Part shown: positions 8,339-16,807 of the stretch, in pieces
Layout of the letters: each line of letters opens with the position of its first letter
How positions within the stretch are numbered: position 1 is the stretch's first letter
Assembly (NCBI GenBank): GCA_947252755.1
Contig: CAMXWV010000002.1
Coordinates: 62,001 to 126,000, forward strand
Length of the DNA stretch: 64,000 nt
Direction: 5' to 3'
DNA from: an uncultured Dermabacter sp.
GTDB lineage: Bacteria > Actinomycetota > Actinomycetes > Actinomycetales > Dermabacteraceae
Translations under genes and position numbers: made by a program
The notes under the pieces: generated by a model
What the model saw: the letters and a program-made list of their open reading frames with translations, nothing else
Told to the model about the DNA's origin: nothing
Database searches by the model: none

Positions 8339-8611
8339 ATGCCCACCTCACCGGGCGGCCGCTCCTTCGGGCAGCGCATCCGCGATCACATCATGTTCTC
8401 CGTTGTGGCGATGACGGTCATCTTCATCGCCCTGCGGCTGCTGCACGTTCGCGCTACTATGGCCGGCCTGCTGCTCTCGATCGCGCTGACGTTGGCGTTG
8501 AATGTGGGCCTGTCTTACTACTATGACGCCCAAGCCAAACGCCGGGCGCGCGATGCTGCGGCGGGGCGTGTGGACCGCAAGCCGGCGGGCGATATCCGCT
8601 TCCGCGAATGA
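8339..8611 (+). CDS. DUF4229 small membrane protein
   Basis: A 90-residue protein with two hydrophobic segments (about 18-36 and 40-58) separated by HVRAT. The second ends in LNVGLSYYYDAQAKRRARDA, a motif I associate with DUF4229. The tail is charged and cytoplasmic. The function is unknown. The ATG at 8339 is chosen from the -10 spacing and because the preceding in-frame codons read as proline-rich non-coding sequence. The next gene starts 15 bp after its stop, so the pair is probably co-transcribed. Confidence 0.65.
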   Translation: MPTSPGGRSFGQRIRDHIMFSVVAMTVIFIALRLLHVRATMAGLLLSIALTLALNVGLSYYYDAQAKRRARDAAAGRVDRKPAGDIRFRE

Positions 8612-8626
8612 GAGAGCTCAGAGCTG

Positions 8627-9073
8627 ATGGCTGACTGGAGAACGTACGCAAAGGCCGCGCAGCGCACCGCGCAGAAGCAGGCGCCGGGCGCGCGGGATGC
8701 AATCCTGCGCGGCGTGGACCGGGGAGTGAAGGACGCCAAGGTCCATGCGCACGCTGCGGCTCATACCGCGGAGAAGTCCACCCGGGATGCCCGGCAGAAT
8801 GCGCGCCGCACCGCCGCAGCCACCGCGGTGGTGACCAAGCGCCGCTATGACACAGCGAACCTCGGCACCCGGTTGAAGCACGGGGTGCGCGACGCATTCC
8901 TCATGGCGGCAGCGGTCGGCGTGATCTGGGCGGTGGTGTCCCGCGTGGCGCCGATCCCCTGGCAGGCCGTGGTGGCGGTGATCCTATTCCTGGTGGTGCT
9001 GCGGATCGGGTGGGCGGTTGTTGCCGGCACCCGTAGCCGCAGCGAGGATGATCCCGGCTCCGAGCCCAGCTGA
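8627..9073 (+). CDS. Unknown membrane protein with basic helical N-terminus
   Basis: A 148-residue protein. Residues 1-85 are rich in Ala, Lys, Arg and His and likely helical (GVKDAKVHAHAAAHTAEKST). Two hydrophobic segments follow (about 90-108 and 112-132) and then a Ser/Asp/Glu tail. I do not recognise a family. The basic amphipathic N-terminus could bind nucleic acid or the membrane surface. It follows the DUF4229 gene by 15 bp and ends convergently with pntB. Confidence 0.6.
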   Translation: MADWRTYAKAAQRTAQKQAPGARDAILRGVDRGVKDAKVHAHAAAHTAEKSTRDARQNARRTAAATAVVTKRRYDTANLGTRLKHGVRDAFLMAAAVGVIWAVVSRVAPIPWQAVVAVILFLVVLRIGWAVVAGTRSRSEDDPGSEPS

Positions 9074-9079
9074 CCCGCC

Positions 9080-9104
9080 GAGGCCTGGCTGAAGCACAGG
9101 CCTT
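9080..9104. terminator. Candidate bidirectional terminator between convergent genes
   Basis: aggcctg (9081-9087) pairs with caggcct (9097-9103) across a 9-nt loop in the 53-bp gap between two converging genes. The stem is short and there is no long T-run. Confidence 0.4.
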
Positions 9105-9126
9105 CTGCGGTCAGCGCAGGGGTCTC

Positions 9127-10593
9127 TCAGGCGGTCACGGTCTGGGACAGCGCCGCCTGAATCGCCTCCACGGACTCTTTCGCATCGCCGAGCAGCATGT
9201 CCGAGTTCTCGTTGAAGAACAGCGGATTCTGCACCCCGGCGTAGCCGGCGCCCATGGACCGCTTGAACACGATGACCCGCTTCGCCTCCCACACCTTGAG
9301 CACGGGCATGCCCGCAATCGGGGAGCCGGGCTCTTCCGCAATCGGGTTCACGGTGTCATTCGCGCCGATCACAAGCACCACGTCCACATCGGACCAGTCA
9401 TCGTTGACATCGTCCATCTCATGCACGATGTCATAGGGAACTTTCGCCTCGGCGAGCAGCACGTTCATATGCCCGGGAAGGCGCCCCGCCACCGGGTGAA
9501 CAGCAAACGTGACATCCACTCCCGCTTCGCGCAGCCGCTTGGTGAGCGAGGCCACCGGGTACTGCGCCTGCGCCACGGCCATGCCGTAGCCCGGGGTGAT
9601 CACAACCTTCTTCGCGCGCTGGAGCATGTCCGCCACCTCAGCGGCGGTCACCTCGGTGTGAGCGCCGTAGTCACGGTCATCACCCGCAGCGCCGCCGTCA
9701 GAGCCGAAGCCGCCCAGGATCACGGAGATGAACGAACGGTTCATCGCCTTGCACATGATGTACGAGAGGTACGCGCCGGAGGAGCCCACGAGCGCACCCA
9801 CGATGATGAGCAGCTCATTGCCGAGCATGAAGCCGGCCGCGGCGGCTGCCCAGCCGGAGTAGGAGTTCAGCATGGACACCACCACGGGCATATCGCCGCC
9901 GCCGATCGCGGCCACCAGGTGCAGGCCGAGCGCAAGCGCGATCACGAGCATGAGCAGCAGGGACAGCCACGCGAGCCAGCCGGTGCCGTTGGAGGCCACG
10001 AACACCACGCACAGCAGGGCGCTCAGCAGGATTGCGGCGAGGTTCAGCAGATGCCGCGCGGGCAGCACCAGCGGCGCACCGCTGATCTTCGCGGAGAGCT
10101 TGAGATACGCAACTACGGACCCGGTGAGGGTGACCGCTCCGATGAACACGCCTAGGAACACTTCCGCCAGGTGGAAGCGGGCGATGTCCGAGCTCACCCC
10201 GAACGGGTGGATGAAGGAGTTGAGGCCGATGAGCACGGCCGCGGCGCCCACAAAGGAGTGCAGCAGTGCGATCATCTGCGGCATCCCGGTCATCTCCACC
10301 TTCTGCGCCACCGGCAGGCCGATGGCGGCTCCGATGCCCATTGCGAGGATGATGAGGATGAGAGTGATGATCGGGCCGTGGAACTCGCCGGGAGCCACAT
10401 AGGACTGGATCATTGCTCGGGCGATCGTGGCGATGAGGGCGATGCCCATGCCGATGGCGCCAAACGTGTTGCCCCGCTGGGCGGTGGTCTGCTTGGAGAG
10501 GCCCGCGAGCGCCAGGATGAACAGGATCGCGGCCACGAGGTAGGCAAGGTTGGTGACTCGCCCGGTCCATTCGATGAGGGTGTAGTCCATCAT
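9127..10593 (-). CDS. pntB: NAD(P) transhydrogenase subunit beta
   Basis: A 488-residue membrane protein. The first 270 residues hold eight or nine hydrophobic helices (the proton channel half). The C-terminal domain III binds NADP(H) and contains VVITPGYGMAVAQAQYPVAS, AGRLPGHMNVLLAEA, VIGANDTVNPIAEEPGSPI and the terminal KRSMGAGYAGVQNPLFF. With PntA it drives reduction of NADP+ by NADH using the proton gradient. Two adjacent ATG codons follow the pntA stop by one base. The upstream one (10593) is used here, with aggagcg within the end of pntA as ribosome site. A longer in-frame extension overlapping pntA is not supported. Confidence 0.95.
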   Translation of the reverse strand: MMDYTLIEWTGRVTNLAYLVAAILFILALAGLSKQTTAQRGNTFGAIGMGIALIATIARAMIQSYVAPGEFHGPIITLILIILAMGIGAAIGLPVAQKVEMTGMPQMIALLHSFVGAAAVLIGLNSFIHPFGVSSDIARFHLAEVFLGVFIGAVTLTGSVVAYLKLSAKISGAPLVLPARHLLNLAAILLSALLCVVFVASNGTGWLAWLSLLLMLVIALALGLHLVAAIGGGDMPVVVSMLNSYSGWAAAAAGFMLGNELLIIVGALVGSSGAYLSYIMCKAMNRSFISVILGGFGSDGGAAGDDRDYGAHTEVTAAEVADMLQRAKKVVITPGYGMAVAQAQYPVASLTKRLREAGVDVTFAVHPVAGRLPGHMNVLLAEAKVPYDIVHEMDDVNDDWSDVDVVLVIGANDTVNPIAEEPGSPIAGMPVLKVWEAKRVIVFKRSMGAGYAGVQNPLFFNENSDMLLGDAKESVEAIQAALSQTVTA

Positions 10594-10594
10594 G

Positions 10595-12157
10595 TCAGCG
10601 TTCGCTCCTGAACATCTCGAGCATGCGGTGGGTGACGTGGAATCCGCCGAAGATATTGATCGAGGCCACCACGATGGCAAGGAAGGCAAGGACGGCAACC
10701 GCCCAGTTTGTGCTGCCCACCTGCAGAATCGCCCCGAGCACCACAATGCCGGAGATCGCGTTCGTTTCGGCCATGAGCGGGGTGTGCAGTGAATGGGTGA
10801 CCGCGGTGATCACGTAGAAGCCCACCACCACTGCAAGCAGCAGGATCATGTAGTCCACGCTGACTGCGAGCGGTGTGGCGAGTACGAGCGCGATCCCGAG
10901 CACACCGGCAAGTCCGCTCCAGATCAGTCGGGCTGCTCGCGCCGACGCGGCCTGCTGCGCACGCGCAGCCTCATCCACAACGGGTTCTTCCGGGGCGGGT
11001 GCGGCCGCGGGCGCAGCGGATACGGTCACCGGAGGCGGCGGCCACATGATCTCGCCGCGGTCGGCGCCTGGCTGCGCGGCGGTGACGGTGATGGAGCGGA
11101 TGATCTCGTCCTCGAAGTCAAGAGCGAGTTCGCCGTTCTTCTCCGGGGTGATCAGGCGGAACAGGTTCACCAGGTTCTGCCCGTACAGCTGGCTGGCCTG
11201 GCCGGGCAGGCGCTGCGCAAGATCGCTGTAGCCCACGATGATCACGCCGTTGGCGGTGGTGGTGACCTCACCGGGCACGGTGAGCTCACAGTTGCCGCCG
11301 TTGGCGGCGGCCATGTCCACGATGACTGAGCCGGGTTTCATTGCGGCTACGTCAGCGGCGGTGAGCAGCCTGGGTGCGGCCCGGCCGGGGATGTTCGCCG
11401 TGGTGATGACGATGTCCGCGGCGGCGGATTCTGCCGCGTAGAGCTTCGCGGCGGCATCTGCCTGGGCTGCGGTCATCTCCTTCGCGTAGCCGTCGCTGGA
11501 TTCTTCAGCGGCGGCGGGGATCGCCACGAACTCGGCGCCCATGGACTCCACCTGTTCGGCGGTTTCGGGGCGGAGGTCGGTGGCTTTGACGATGGCGCCC
11601 ATGGAGTTGGCGGTGCCGATGGCGGCGAGGCCGGCCACGCCCGCACCGATCACGTACACGGTGGCGGGAGGCATGGTTCCGGCGGCGGTGACCTGACCGG
11701 TGAACAGGCGTCCGAACTGGCCCGCGGCCTCCACCACGGCGCGGTAGCCGGCGATGTTCGCCATGGAGCTGAGCACGTCCATGGACTGGGCGCGTGAAAT
11801 GCGCGGCACGGCATCCATGGCAAGGCCGGTGATGTTCTTCGCAGCAAGGTAGTCGAGCAGGTCGCTCTGGCGGCCGGGGGCCATGCGGGCCACCAGGGCT
11901 GAGCCGGCGCGCATCTGGTCGATCGCCGCGGCGGCGGGCGCGTCGAGCGCGATCACGATGTCTGACTGCCACACCTCGGGGCCGACGATGCTGGCACCGG
12001 CCTGCTCGTAGGCGGAGTCGGGGAACGCGGCTCGGAGCCCGGCGCCGCTCTCCACGGCCACCTCGTATCCGAGACCGATGAGGGTTGAGACCGTGTCGGG
12101 AGTGGCAGCGACGAGTGTGCACTCCCCCGCCGTCTCGTTCGGCACACCAATGCGCAT
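10595..12157 (-). CDS. pntA: NAD(P) transhydrogenase subunit alpha
   Basis: A 520-residue, E. coli-like fused alpha subunit. Residues 1-370 form the soluble NAD(H) domain (MRIGVPNETAGE at the start, YVIGAGVAGLAAIGTANSMG as the dinucleotide fold, then AAANGGNCELT). A Pro/Ala linker (about 375-405) follows, then four membrane helices (about 415-515). It forms the proton-translocating transhydrogenase with PntB directly downstream. The start has gaaggag at good spacing. In some actinobacteria alpha is split into two genes; here it is one. Confidence 0.95.
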   Translation of the reverse strand: MRIGVPNETAGECTLVAATPDTVSTLIGLGYEVAVESGAGLRAAFPDSAYEQAGASIVGPEVWQSDIVIALDAPAAAAIDQMRAGSALVARMAPGRQSDLLDYLAAKNITGLAMDAVPRISRAQSMDVLSSMANIAGYRAVVEAAGQFGRLFTGQVTAAGTMPPATVYVIGAGVAGLAAIGTANSMGAIVKATDLRPETAEQVESMGAEFVAIPAAAEESSDGYAKEMTAAQADAAAKLYAAESAAADIVITTANIPGRAAPRLLTAADVAAMKPGSVIVDMAAANGGNCELTVPGEVTTTANGVIIVGYSDLAQRLPGQASQLYGQNLVNLFRLITPEKNGELALDFEDEIIRSITVTAAQPGADRGEIMWPPPPVTVSAAPAAAPAPEEPVVDEAARAQQAASARAARLIWSGLAGVLGIALVLATPLAVSVDYMILLLAVVVGFYVITAVTHSLHTPLMAETNAISGIVVLGAILQVGSTNWAVAVLAFLAIVVASINIFGGFHVTHRMLEMFRSER

Positions 12158-12322
12158 GCGGACTTCTCCTTCGCGAACGCTCGATGAGGGCTGAAACAGC
12201 CCGGGCTGCGGGACGTCACTGAACCCGCCTCACCATGCTATCGGCCGAATCCGCAGGTGGTGAGGACCTCGTGCCCCACGGCGAGGGCAGCCGCGAGCCC
12301 CGCTTCAGCGTCATGATCGGTG

Positions 12323-14965
12323 CTACAGCTTGGTAATCGGCGCGTACCGCAGCAGCAGGCGCTTCATACCGTGCGGGTCCCGGAACTGCACGGACACCTG
12401 GGTTTTCTCCCCGGCGCCGCTCACCTCGGTGACGGTGCCCATGCCGAAGGAGTCATGGGTCACCCGGTCCCCCACCGCCAGCGCGGGGATCTCCGACGCG
12501 CTCTTTGCACTCTTCGCGGGTCCGAACGCGGAGGTGCGGGTGATGTTTCGGCGTCCGCCGCCGGTGCCAAGGCCGGTCACGGAGGGCCCACGACGCGTTC
12601 CGCCGCCGAAGCCGCCTCCGTAGCCGCTGGAGCCGGCCCAACCGGTACCTGCGGACCCGGCCCGCACCACATCCAGCAGCGACTCCGGCAGTTCGTCCAG
12701 GAACCGGGAAGCGGGGAAGAACTGCGGCTGACCCCAGGCGGCGCGCATCTGCGCGCGGGTGATGAACAGGCGCTCACGTGCCCGGGTGATGCCCACGTAG
12801 GCAAGGCGGCGCTCTTCTTCAAGCTCAGCCGGGTCAGCGAGAGTGCGCGAATGCGGGAAGGTGCCGTCCTCCATGCCGGTGAGGAACACCACCGGAAACT
12901 CCAGACCCTTCGCGGTGTGCAGCGTCATCAGGGTGACGAACGAGTCCTCACCACCGGGCAGCTGGTCTGCGTCGGCCACCAGTGACACCTTTTCCAGGAA
13001 TTGGTCGAGCAGACTGCCGGTGGGCTCCTCCGGGGTGGGCAGGTCCGCGCCGTCAGCGGGTTCATCCTCGAACTCTGAGGCAGCCGCCTCCGCAGCGGCC
13101 TGATCCGCTTCGAACTCGCCGGCAACGCTCACCAGCTCCGCGAGGTTCTCCAGGCGGGATTCGTCCTGCGGATCGTTCGAGGCCTGCAGCGATGCGTAGT
13201 ATCCGGACTCGGTCAGGATCGCCTCGAGCACATCAGCGGGACCCTCCCCGCGCTCTGCTTTTTTACGCACCCCGGCGAGCATGTCCGTGAACTGGGTGAT
13301 CGCTTTCAGCGAGCGCGCGGCGATGCCGGGCGCTTCCGCTACCCGTTCGAGCGCTTCGCCGAACGGAATCCGCTCCTGCTCCGCCAATGCGAGCACCGCA
13401 GCTTCCGCACGATCGCCGATGCCGCGCTTCGGCTGGTTCAGGATGCGGCGCAGGCTGATCTCATCCGCGGGATTCGTCAGCACCTGCAGATAGGCGATCG
13501 CATCTTTGATCTCCCGCCGCTCATAGAAGCGAGTGCCGCCCACCACCCGGTAGGGCAGACCCACTCGGATCAGCTGATCCTCAAGCGCGCGGGACTGCGC
13601 ATTCGCGCGGTAGAACACGGCGATATCACCAGCGGAGCGGCCCTCGTCCAGGAGCGCGTCGATCTGCCGGGTGATGTACCGCGCCTCCGCCGCTTCGTCA
13701 TCAGCCACGTACAGGGTGATCTTCGGCCCGTCCCCCTGATCGGTCCACAGGCGTTTTGCCCGCCGGCCCGGGTTCTCGCTGATCACGGCGTTGGCGGCAG
13801 ACAGGATCGTCTGCGTGGAGCGGTAATTCTGCTCGAGCACGATCGTGCGCGCGGTGGGGAAGTCCTGTTCGAACTCGATGATGTTGCGTATCGTGGCGCC
13901 GCGGAACGCGTAGATCGACTGGTCGGAGTCCCCCACCACGGTGAGGTCCGCGTCGGGAGCATCGCCCACCAGCTGGCGCACCAGCTCATACTGGGCGTGG
14001 TTCGTGTCCTGGTATTCATCCACCATGACGTGCCGGAAGCGGCGGCGATAGCTGTCCCGGATGGCGGGGTTCTCGCGCAGCACCTGAACGGTGAGGCCGA
14101 TCAGGTCATCGAAGTCCACAGCGTTCGAGAGCCGCAGGCGCCGCGTGTACTCGAGGTAGATCTGCGCAATGGTGCGATCGAACTCGTTCTTTGAGCTCTC
14201 TGCTTCTGCAGCGAACTCCTCCGCGCTGATCAGCTCGTTCTTCAGCGCGGAGATCTTGTTCGCAAAGGGCCGCGGCGGAGTGCGCTTCACATCGAGGTTC
14301 ATATCCTTCGCGATGGTGGTGACCAGGCGCAGCGCGTCCTGCGCGTCATAGATCGTGAAGGTGGATTTCAGGCCGGCTGCGGCGGCTTCGCGGCGCAGGA
14401 TCCGCACGCAGGCGGAGTGGAACGTGGACACCCACATGGAGCGTGCGGCGGGGCCGATCAGCGCTTCAACGCGCTCTTTCATCTCCGCGGCGGCCTTGTT
14501 GGTGAAGGTGATCGCAAGGATCTCCCCGGGAAGCGCCACTCCGCTGCGCAGCAGGTGCGCGATGCGGCGGGTGAGCACCCGGGTTTTGCCGGAGCCGGCG
14601 CCGGCCACGATCAGCAGCGGGGAGCCGCGGTGCTCCACAGCCTCCCGCTGCGGGGTGTTCAGACCGTCAACGATCTCGTCCAGGGCCTGTGGATCCGCTG
14701 CTCCCCACGGGGAGAACCGTTCGTGCACCACGGCCTCGGGCGCCTCCCAGTCAGCGGGTGGCGCTTCCCAGTCCTCCGGGGGTGCGTCGGCATCATCCAG
14801 CGGCGGCAGCCAGCCGTCATCGGCAGTCGCGCCGGTCGGCTCCGCAGAAGCTCCAGCAGCAGGAGCGTCAGCCGAATGAACGCCCGCAGAGCGGGCGCCG
14901 TCAGCACGGACACCGTCAAGGCTCCGGAACGCGTCGGGCAGGGAGAAATCGTCGAACAGGGACAT
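12323..14965 (-). CDS. pcrA: PcrA/UvrD-type ATP-dependent DNA helicase
   Basis: An 880-residue superfamily 1A helicase with all motifs: Walker A AGAGSGKT (121-128), motif II VDEYQDTN, motif III GDSDQSIYAFRGA, motif IV LEQNYRST, motif V TLHTAKGLEFPVVFLTG and motif VI AYVGITRAR. It unwinds DNA 3' to 5' in nucleotide excision repair, mismatch repair and clearing of recombination or transcription blocks. The 100-residue N-terminal extension (DDGWLPPLDDADAPPEDWE) is acidic and low in complexity. The C-terminus ends in a Tudor-like segment (VGDRVTHDSFGMGTVTEVSG) typical of PcrA. The gene starts one base after the small membrane gene upstream, so both should share that gene's promoter and LexA box. 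Confidence 0.95.
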   Translation of the reverse strand: MSLFDDFSLPDAFRSLDGVRADGARSAGVHSADAPAAGASAEPTGATADDGWLPPLDDADAPPEDWEAPPADWEAPEAVVHERFSPWGAADPQALDEIVDGLNTPQREAVEHRGSPLLIVAGAGSGKTRVLTRRIAHLLRSGVALPGEILAITFTNKAAAEMKERVEALIGPAARSMWVSTFHSACVRILRREAAAAGLKSTFTIYDAQDALRLVTTIAKDMNLDVKRTPPRPFANKISALKNELISAEEFAAEAESSKNEFDRTIAQIYLEYTRRLRLSNAVDFDDLIGLTVQVLRENPAIRDSYRRRFRHVMVDEYQDTNHAQYELVRQLVGDAPDADLTVVGDSDQSIYAFRGATIRNIIEFEQDFPTARTIVLEQNYRSTQTILSAANAVISENPGRRAKRLWTDQGDGPKITLYVADDEAAEARYITRQIDALLDEGRSAGDIAVFYRANAQSRALEDQLIRVGLPYRVVGGTRFYERREIKDAIAYLQVLTNPADEISLRRILNQPKRGIGDRAEAAVLALAEQERIPFGEALERVAEAPGIAARSLKAITQFTDMLAGVRKKAERGEGPADVLEAILTESGYYASLQASNDPQDESRLENLAELVSVAGEFEADQAAAEAAASEFEDEPADGADLPTPEEPTGSLLDQFLEKVSLVADADQLPGGEDSFVTLMTLHTAKGLEFPVVFLTGMEDGTFPHSRTLADPAELEEERRLAYVGITRARERLFITRAQMRAAWGQPQFFPASRFLDELPESLLDVVRAGSAGTGWAGSSGYGGGFGGGTRRGPSVTGLGTGGGRRNITRTSAFGPAKSAKSASEIPALAVGDRVTHDSFGMGTVTEVSGAGEKTQVSVQFRDPHGMKRLLLRYAPITKL

Positions 14966-14966
14966 G

Positions 14967-15308
14967 TCAGATGAACATGACGCCGAGGAGCATGTTGATC
15001 ACCAGGCCTGCGGGAATGAAGAACCAGATCGCAGAGTTGGTGCGCTCCTGGTTCTTCATAGCGATGAAGGCGGCCACGGCCACGGCGATCGCGATGATGC
15101 CCTTGATACCGAGGATCATGTGGTTCTGCGGCACGCCGCCCATCATGGCCACGATGTAGGCAAGCCAGCCGAACGCGGCAGCTCCGGCAGCGGCATGGAA
15201 CACGCTCTTCTGCGGCTGACGGGTTTTCGCGGCCGCCAGCCAGATGCCGAACGCGGCGGCCCAGCAGATGACATGGAGGAGAACGATGATGGAGATCAGA
15301 GTTGACAT
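14967..15308 (-). CDS. Small four-helix membrane protein upstream of pcrA
   Basis: A 113-residue protein with four hydrophobic segments (about 3-22, 36-55, 65-85 and 92-112) and little outside them. I recognise no family motif; actinobacterial genomes often carry similar small membrane proteins next to pcrA. The ATG at 15308 lies 7 bp from a TACAGT -10 element. The aggagg one base before the ATG is too close to be a normal ribosome site, so the mRNA is probably leaderless. It is translationally linked to pcrA (one base between stop and start) and sits behind a LexA box. A role in the damage response is possible but not shown. Confidence 0.65.
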   Translation of the reverse strand: MSTLISIIVLLHVICWAAAFGIWLAAAKTRQPQKSVFHAAAGAAAFGWLAYIVAMMGGVPQNHMILGIKGIIAIAVAVAAFIAMKNQERTNSAIWFFIPAGLVINMLLGVMFI

Positions 15309-15315
15309 GCCTCCT

Positions 15316-15321
15316 ACTGTA
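15316..15321 (-). promoter_or_regulatory. -10 element of a leaderless promoter (pcrA operon)
   Basis: TACAGT on the minus strand, then 7 bp, then ATG 15308. The LexA box lies 4 bp upstream of it. Confidence 0.6.
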
Positions 15322-15325
15322 CGTG

Positions 15326-15339
15326 GGAACACGCGTTCG
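15326..15339. promoter_or_regulatory. LexA (SOS) operator
   Basis: On the minus strand the site reads CGAACGCGTGTTCC, a full match to the Gram-positive SOS consensus CGAAC-RNRY-GTTYC. It overlaps the expected -35/spacer of the pcrA-operon promoter. It also lies 19 bp upstream of the -10 of the divergent flippase-like gene, so LexA could block both. PcrA/UvrD genes are known SOS targets in other bacteria. Confidence 0.8.
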
Positions 15340-15358
15340 ATCACCGCTCAGCCCATGC

Positions 15359-15364
15359 AAGAAT
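15359..15364 (+). promoter_or_regulatory. Weak -10 element of a leaderless promoter (flippase-like gene)
   Basis: AAGAAT, then 7 bp, then ATG 15372. It is weaker than the others but has the same spacing, and no Shine-Dalgarno sequence is present. Confidence 0.35.
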
Positions 15365-15371
15365 AGCCACG

Positions 15372-16394
15372 ATGACACAGCACACCAGGCGCTTGTCTGC
15401 GCGCCGCAGCATCCTGATGGCGCTCTCCGCTCTGATTGCCGTGCTGCTCATCGCGTTCCTGATCCCAGCCGCTGCGCACACCACCTGGCCCCGGCTGCTG
15501 CAGGAGCTCGCATCCGCTCCCCCGCTATGGGTGGCACTGCTCGCCGCTGCGGCGATCACCGCACTGCTGCTGGACACGGTGAGTCTGCGCCGCGCCTTCG
15601 CACCCGCTCCTTTTCCGCGCGTGCTCGCCGCGAACGCGGAGGGCCACGCCATCGCACTGGGTGTTCCGCTCGGCGGCACGCTTGCCACCGGGTGGATGCT
15701 GGCGCGGCTTCGCGACGCCCACTCTGATCGCCAGGGGCTGTGGGCCGGAGCAGCGCTCGCACTCACCGGTGACATCACCGCAGCAGTGCTGGTCCCCGCA
15801 CTGGGCGCGGTGGCGCTCGCACTCTCCCCCGAAGTGAGCGGCACTCTGCAATACGCGCTGCTGGCCGCGGCGGTGCTCGCTGTCAGTGTTGGCGGCGCAG
15901 CCGCGCGGCTGGTGGCAAGCGAGTCCGCGCTTCGCGCACTGCTGGCCCAGGTGCAGTCCGCGGAAGCCGCGTTCTCTGACGGGTTCGGCCGCCCGTCACG
16001 ACCGCTGGTGGAGCCGGTGATGCAGACGCGGTCACGGGCGCTCACGGCAGCCCGCAGCGGCCTGCCGCTGATCATCGGCACCCCGGTCCTGGCGCGGCTG
16101 GTGCAGGCAGCAGCATTCGCAGCGCTGTGTTCGATCGGCCTTGGCATGGACATGTCCGTGCCGGCGCTGGTGGGAGTGGCGGCGCTTGGCCGCCTGCTCA
16201 CGCTGGTGCCGCTCACCCCAGCAGGCGTCGGCGTGGTTGACGCCGCCATGACCGCGGCCCTGGTCACACTCGGTGCGCAGCCGGTGAGCGCCGGAGCGGC
16301 CGTGCTGCTGTTCACGCTCACCCAGACGGCGCTGCCCGCGCTGATCGGATCGCTCAGCTTGGCAGTGACCACCGCACGGGGCCGCGCACGCTGA
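15372..16394 (+). CDS. UPF0104 / lysylphosphatidylglycerol-synthase-type membrane protein
   Basis: A 340-residue integral membrane protein with about eight hydrophobic segments. The family signature is seen near the C-terminus: GRLLTLVPLTPAGVGVVDAA followed by MTAALVTLGA. It corresponds to the conserved Pro-Gly-x-Gly region of the LPG-synthase transmembrane (flippase-like) domain. There is no C-terminal aminoacyl-transferase domain, so lipid lysinylation by this protein alone is unlikely. A lipid-flipping role is family inference. It is transcribed divergently from the pcrA operon and shares the LexA box region. Confidence 0.75.
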   Translation: MTQHTRRLSARRSILMALSALIAVLLIAFLIPAAAHTTWPRLLQELASAPPLWVALLAAAAITALLLDTVSLRRAFAPAPFPRVLAANAEGHAIALGVPLGGTLATGWMLARLRDAHSDRQGLWAGAALALTGDITAAVLVPALGAVALALSPEVSGTLQYALLAAAVLAVSVGGAAARLVASESALRALLAQVQSAEAAFSDGFGRPSRPLVEPVMQTRSRALTAARSGLPLIIGTPVLARLVQAAAFAALCSIGLGMDMSVPALVGVAALGRLLTLVPLTPAGVGVVDAAMTAALVTLGAQPVSAGAAVLLFTLTQTALPALIGSLSLAVTTARGRAR

Positions 16395-16516
16395 ACATCA
16401 GCGCCAGGACCCAGCAATTAGCCGCTGGCAGTCTGCACACTGTACCCTTGGGGGGCGTAACCACCATCTTCTTCGGGGCTTCCCGCCCAATGACTGACGC
16501 ACAGGGGGTCTTCACT

Positions 16517-16705
16517 ATGGGTCGTGGCCGTCAGAAAGCCAAGCAGGCAAAGATTGCTCGGGACCTCAAATACATGAGCCCGGCAACGGACTTCTCCGCT
16601 CTCCAGCGCGAGCTCTCCGGGAAGTCACAGAACAGCGCATCGTGGGACAGCGACGATGATGACGATGATCGCCACGCCGATGACCGCTGGGCAGAGGATG
16701 ACTGA
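16517..16705 (+). CDS. DUF3073 small acidic-tailed protein
   Basis: A 62-residue protein starting MGRGRQKAKQAKIARDLKY, the hallmark of DUF3073. The N-terminal half is basic and the C-terminal half very acidic (SDDDDDDRHADDRWAEDD). The function is not known; the basic start may bind RNA or ribosomes. The ATG at 16517 is preceded by agggggt at a good distance. A -10-like TACCCT (16443-16448) would give a leader of about 65 nt. A strong terminator follows. Confidence 0.85.
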   Translation: MGRGRQKAKQAKIARDLKYMSPATDFSALQRELSGKSQNSASWDSDDDDDDRHADDRWAEDD

Positions 16706-16747
16706 CTGACACAGCCACTGACGAGCTCACCGAGCACGTGAACAGAC

Positions 16748-16773
16748 AAGGGCGGACCTGAAGGTCCGCCCTT
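16748..16773. terminator. Bidirectional terminator between DUF3073 gene and purM
   Basis: aagggcggacc and ggtccgccctt form a perfect 11-bp stem closing a tgaa loop. It lies 43 bp after the DUF3073 stop and 35 bp after the purM stop on the opposite strand. Confidence 0.85.
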
Positions 16774-16807
16774 CTGCTGTTATTCATTGGTCAGCAGCCC
16801 TCACCGG

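Noticed and set aside
15309..15315. aggagg immediately before ATG 15308 as a Shine-Dalgarno site
   Set aside because: Only one base separates it from the ATG, and a -10 hexamer lies directly upstream, so a leaderless start fits better.
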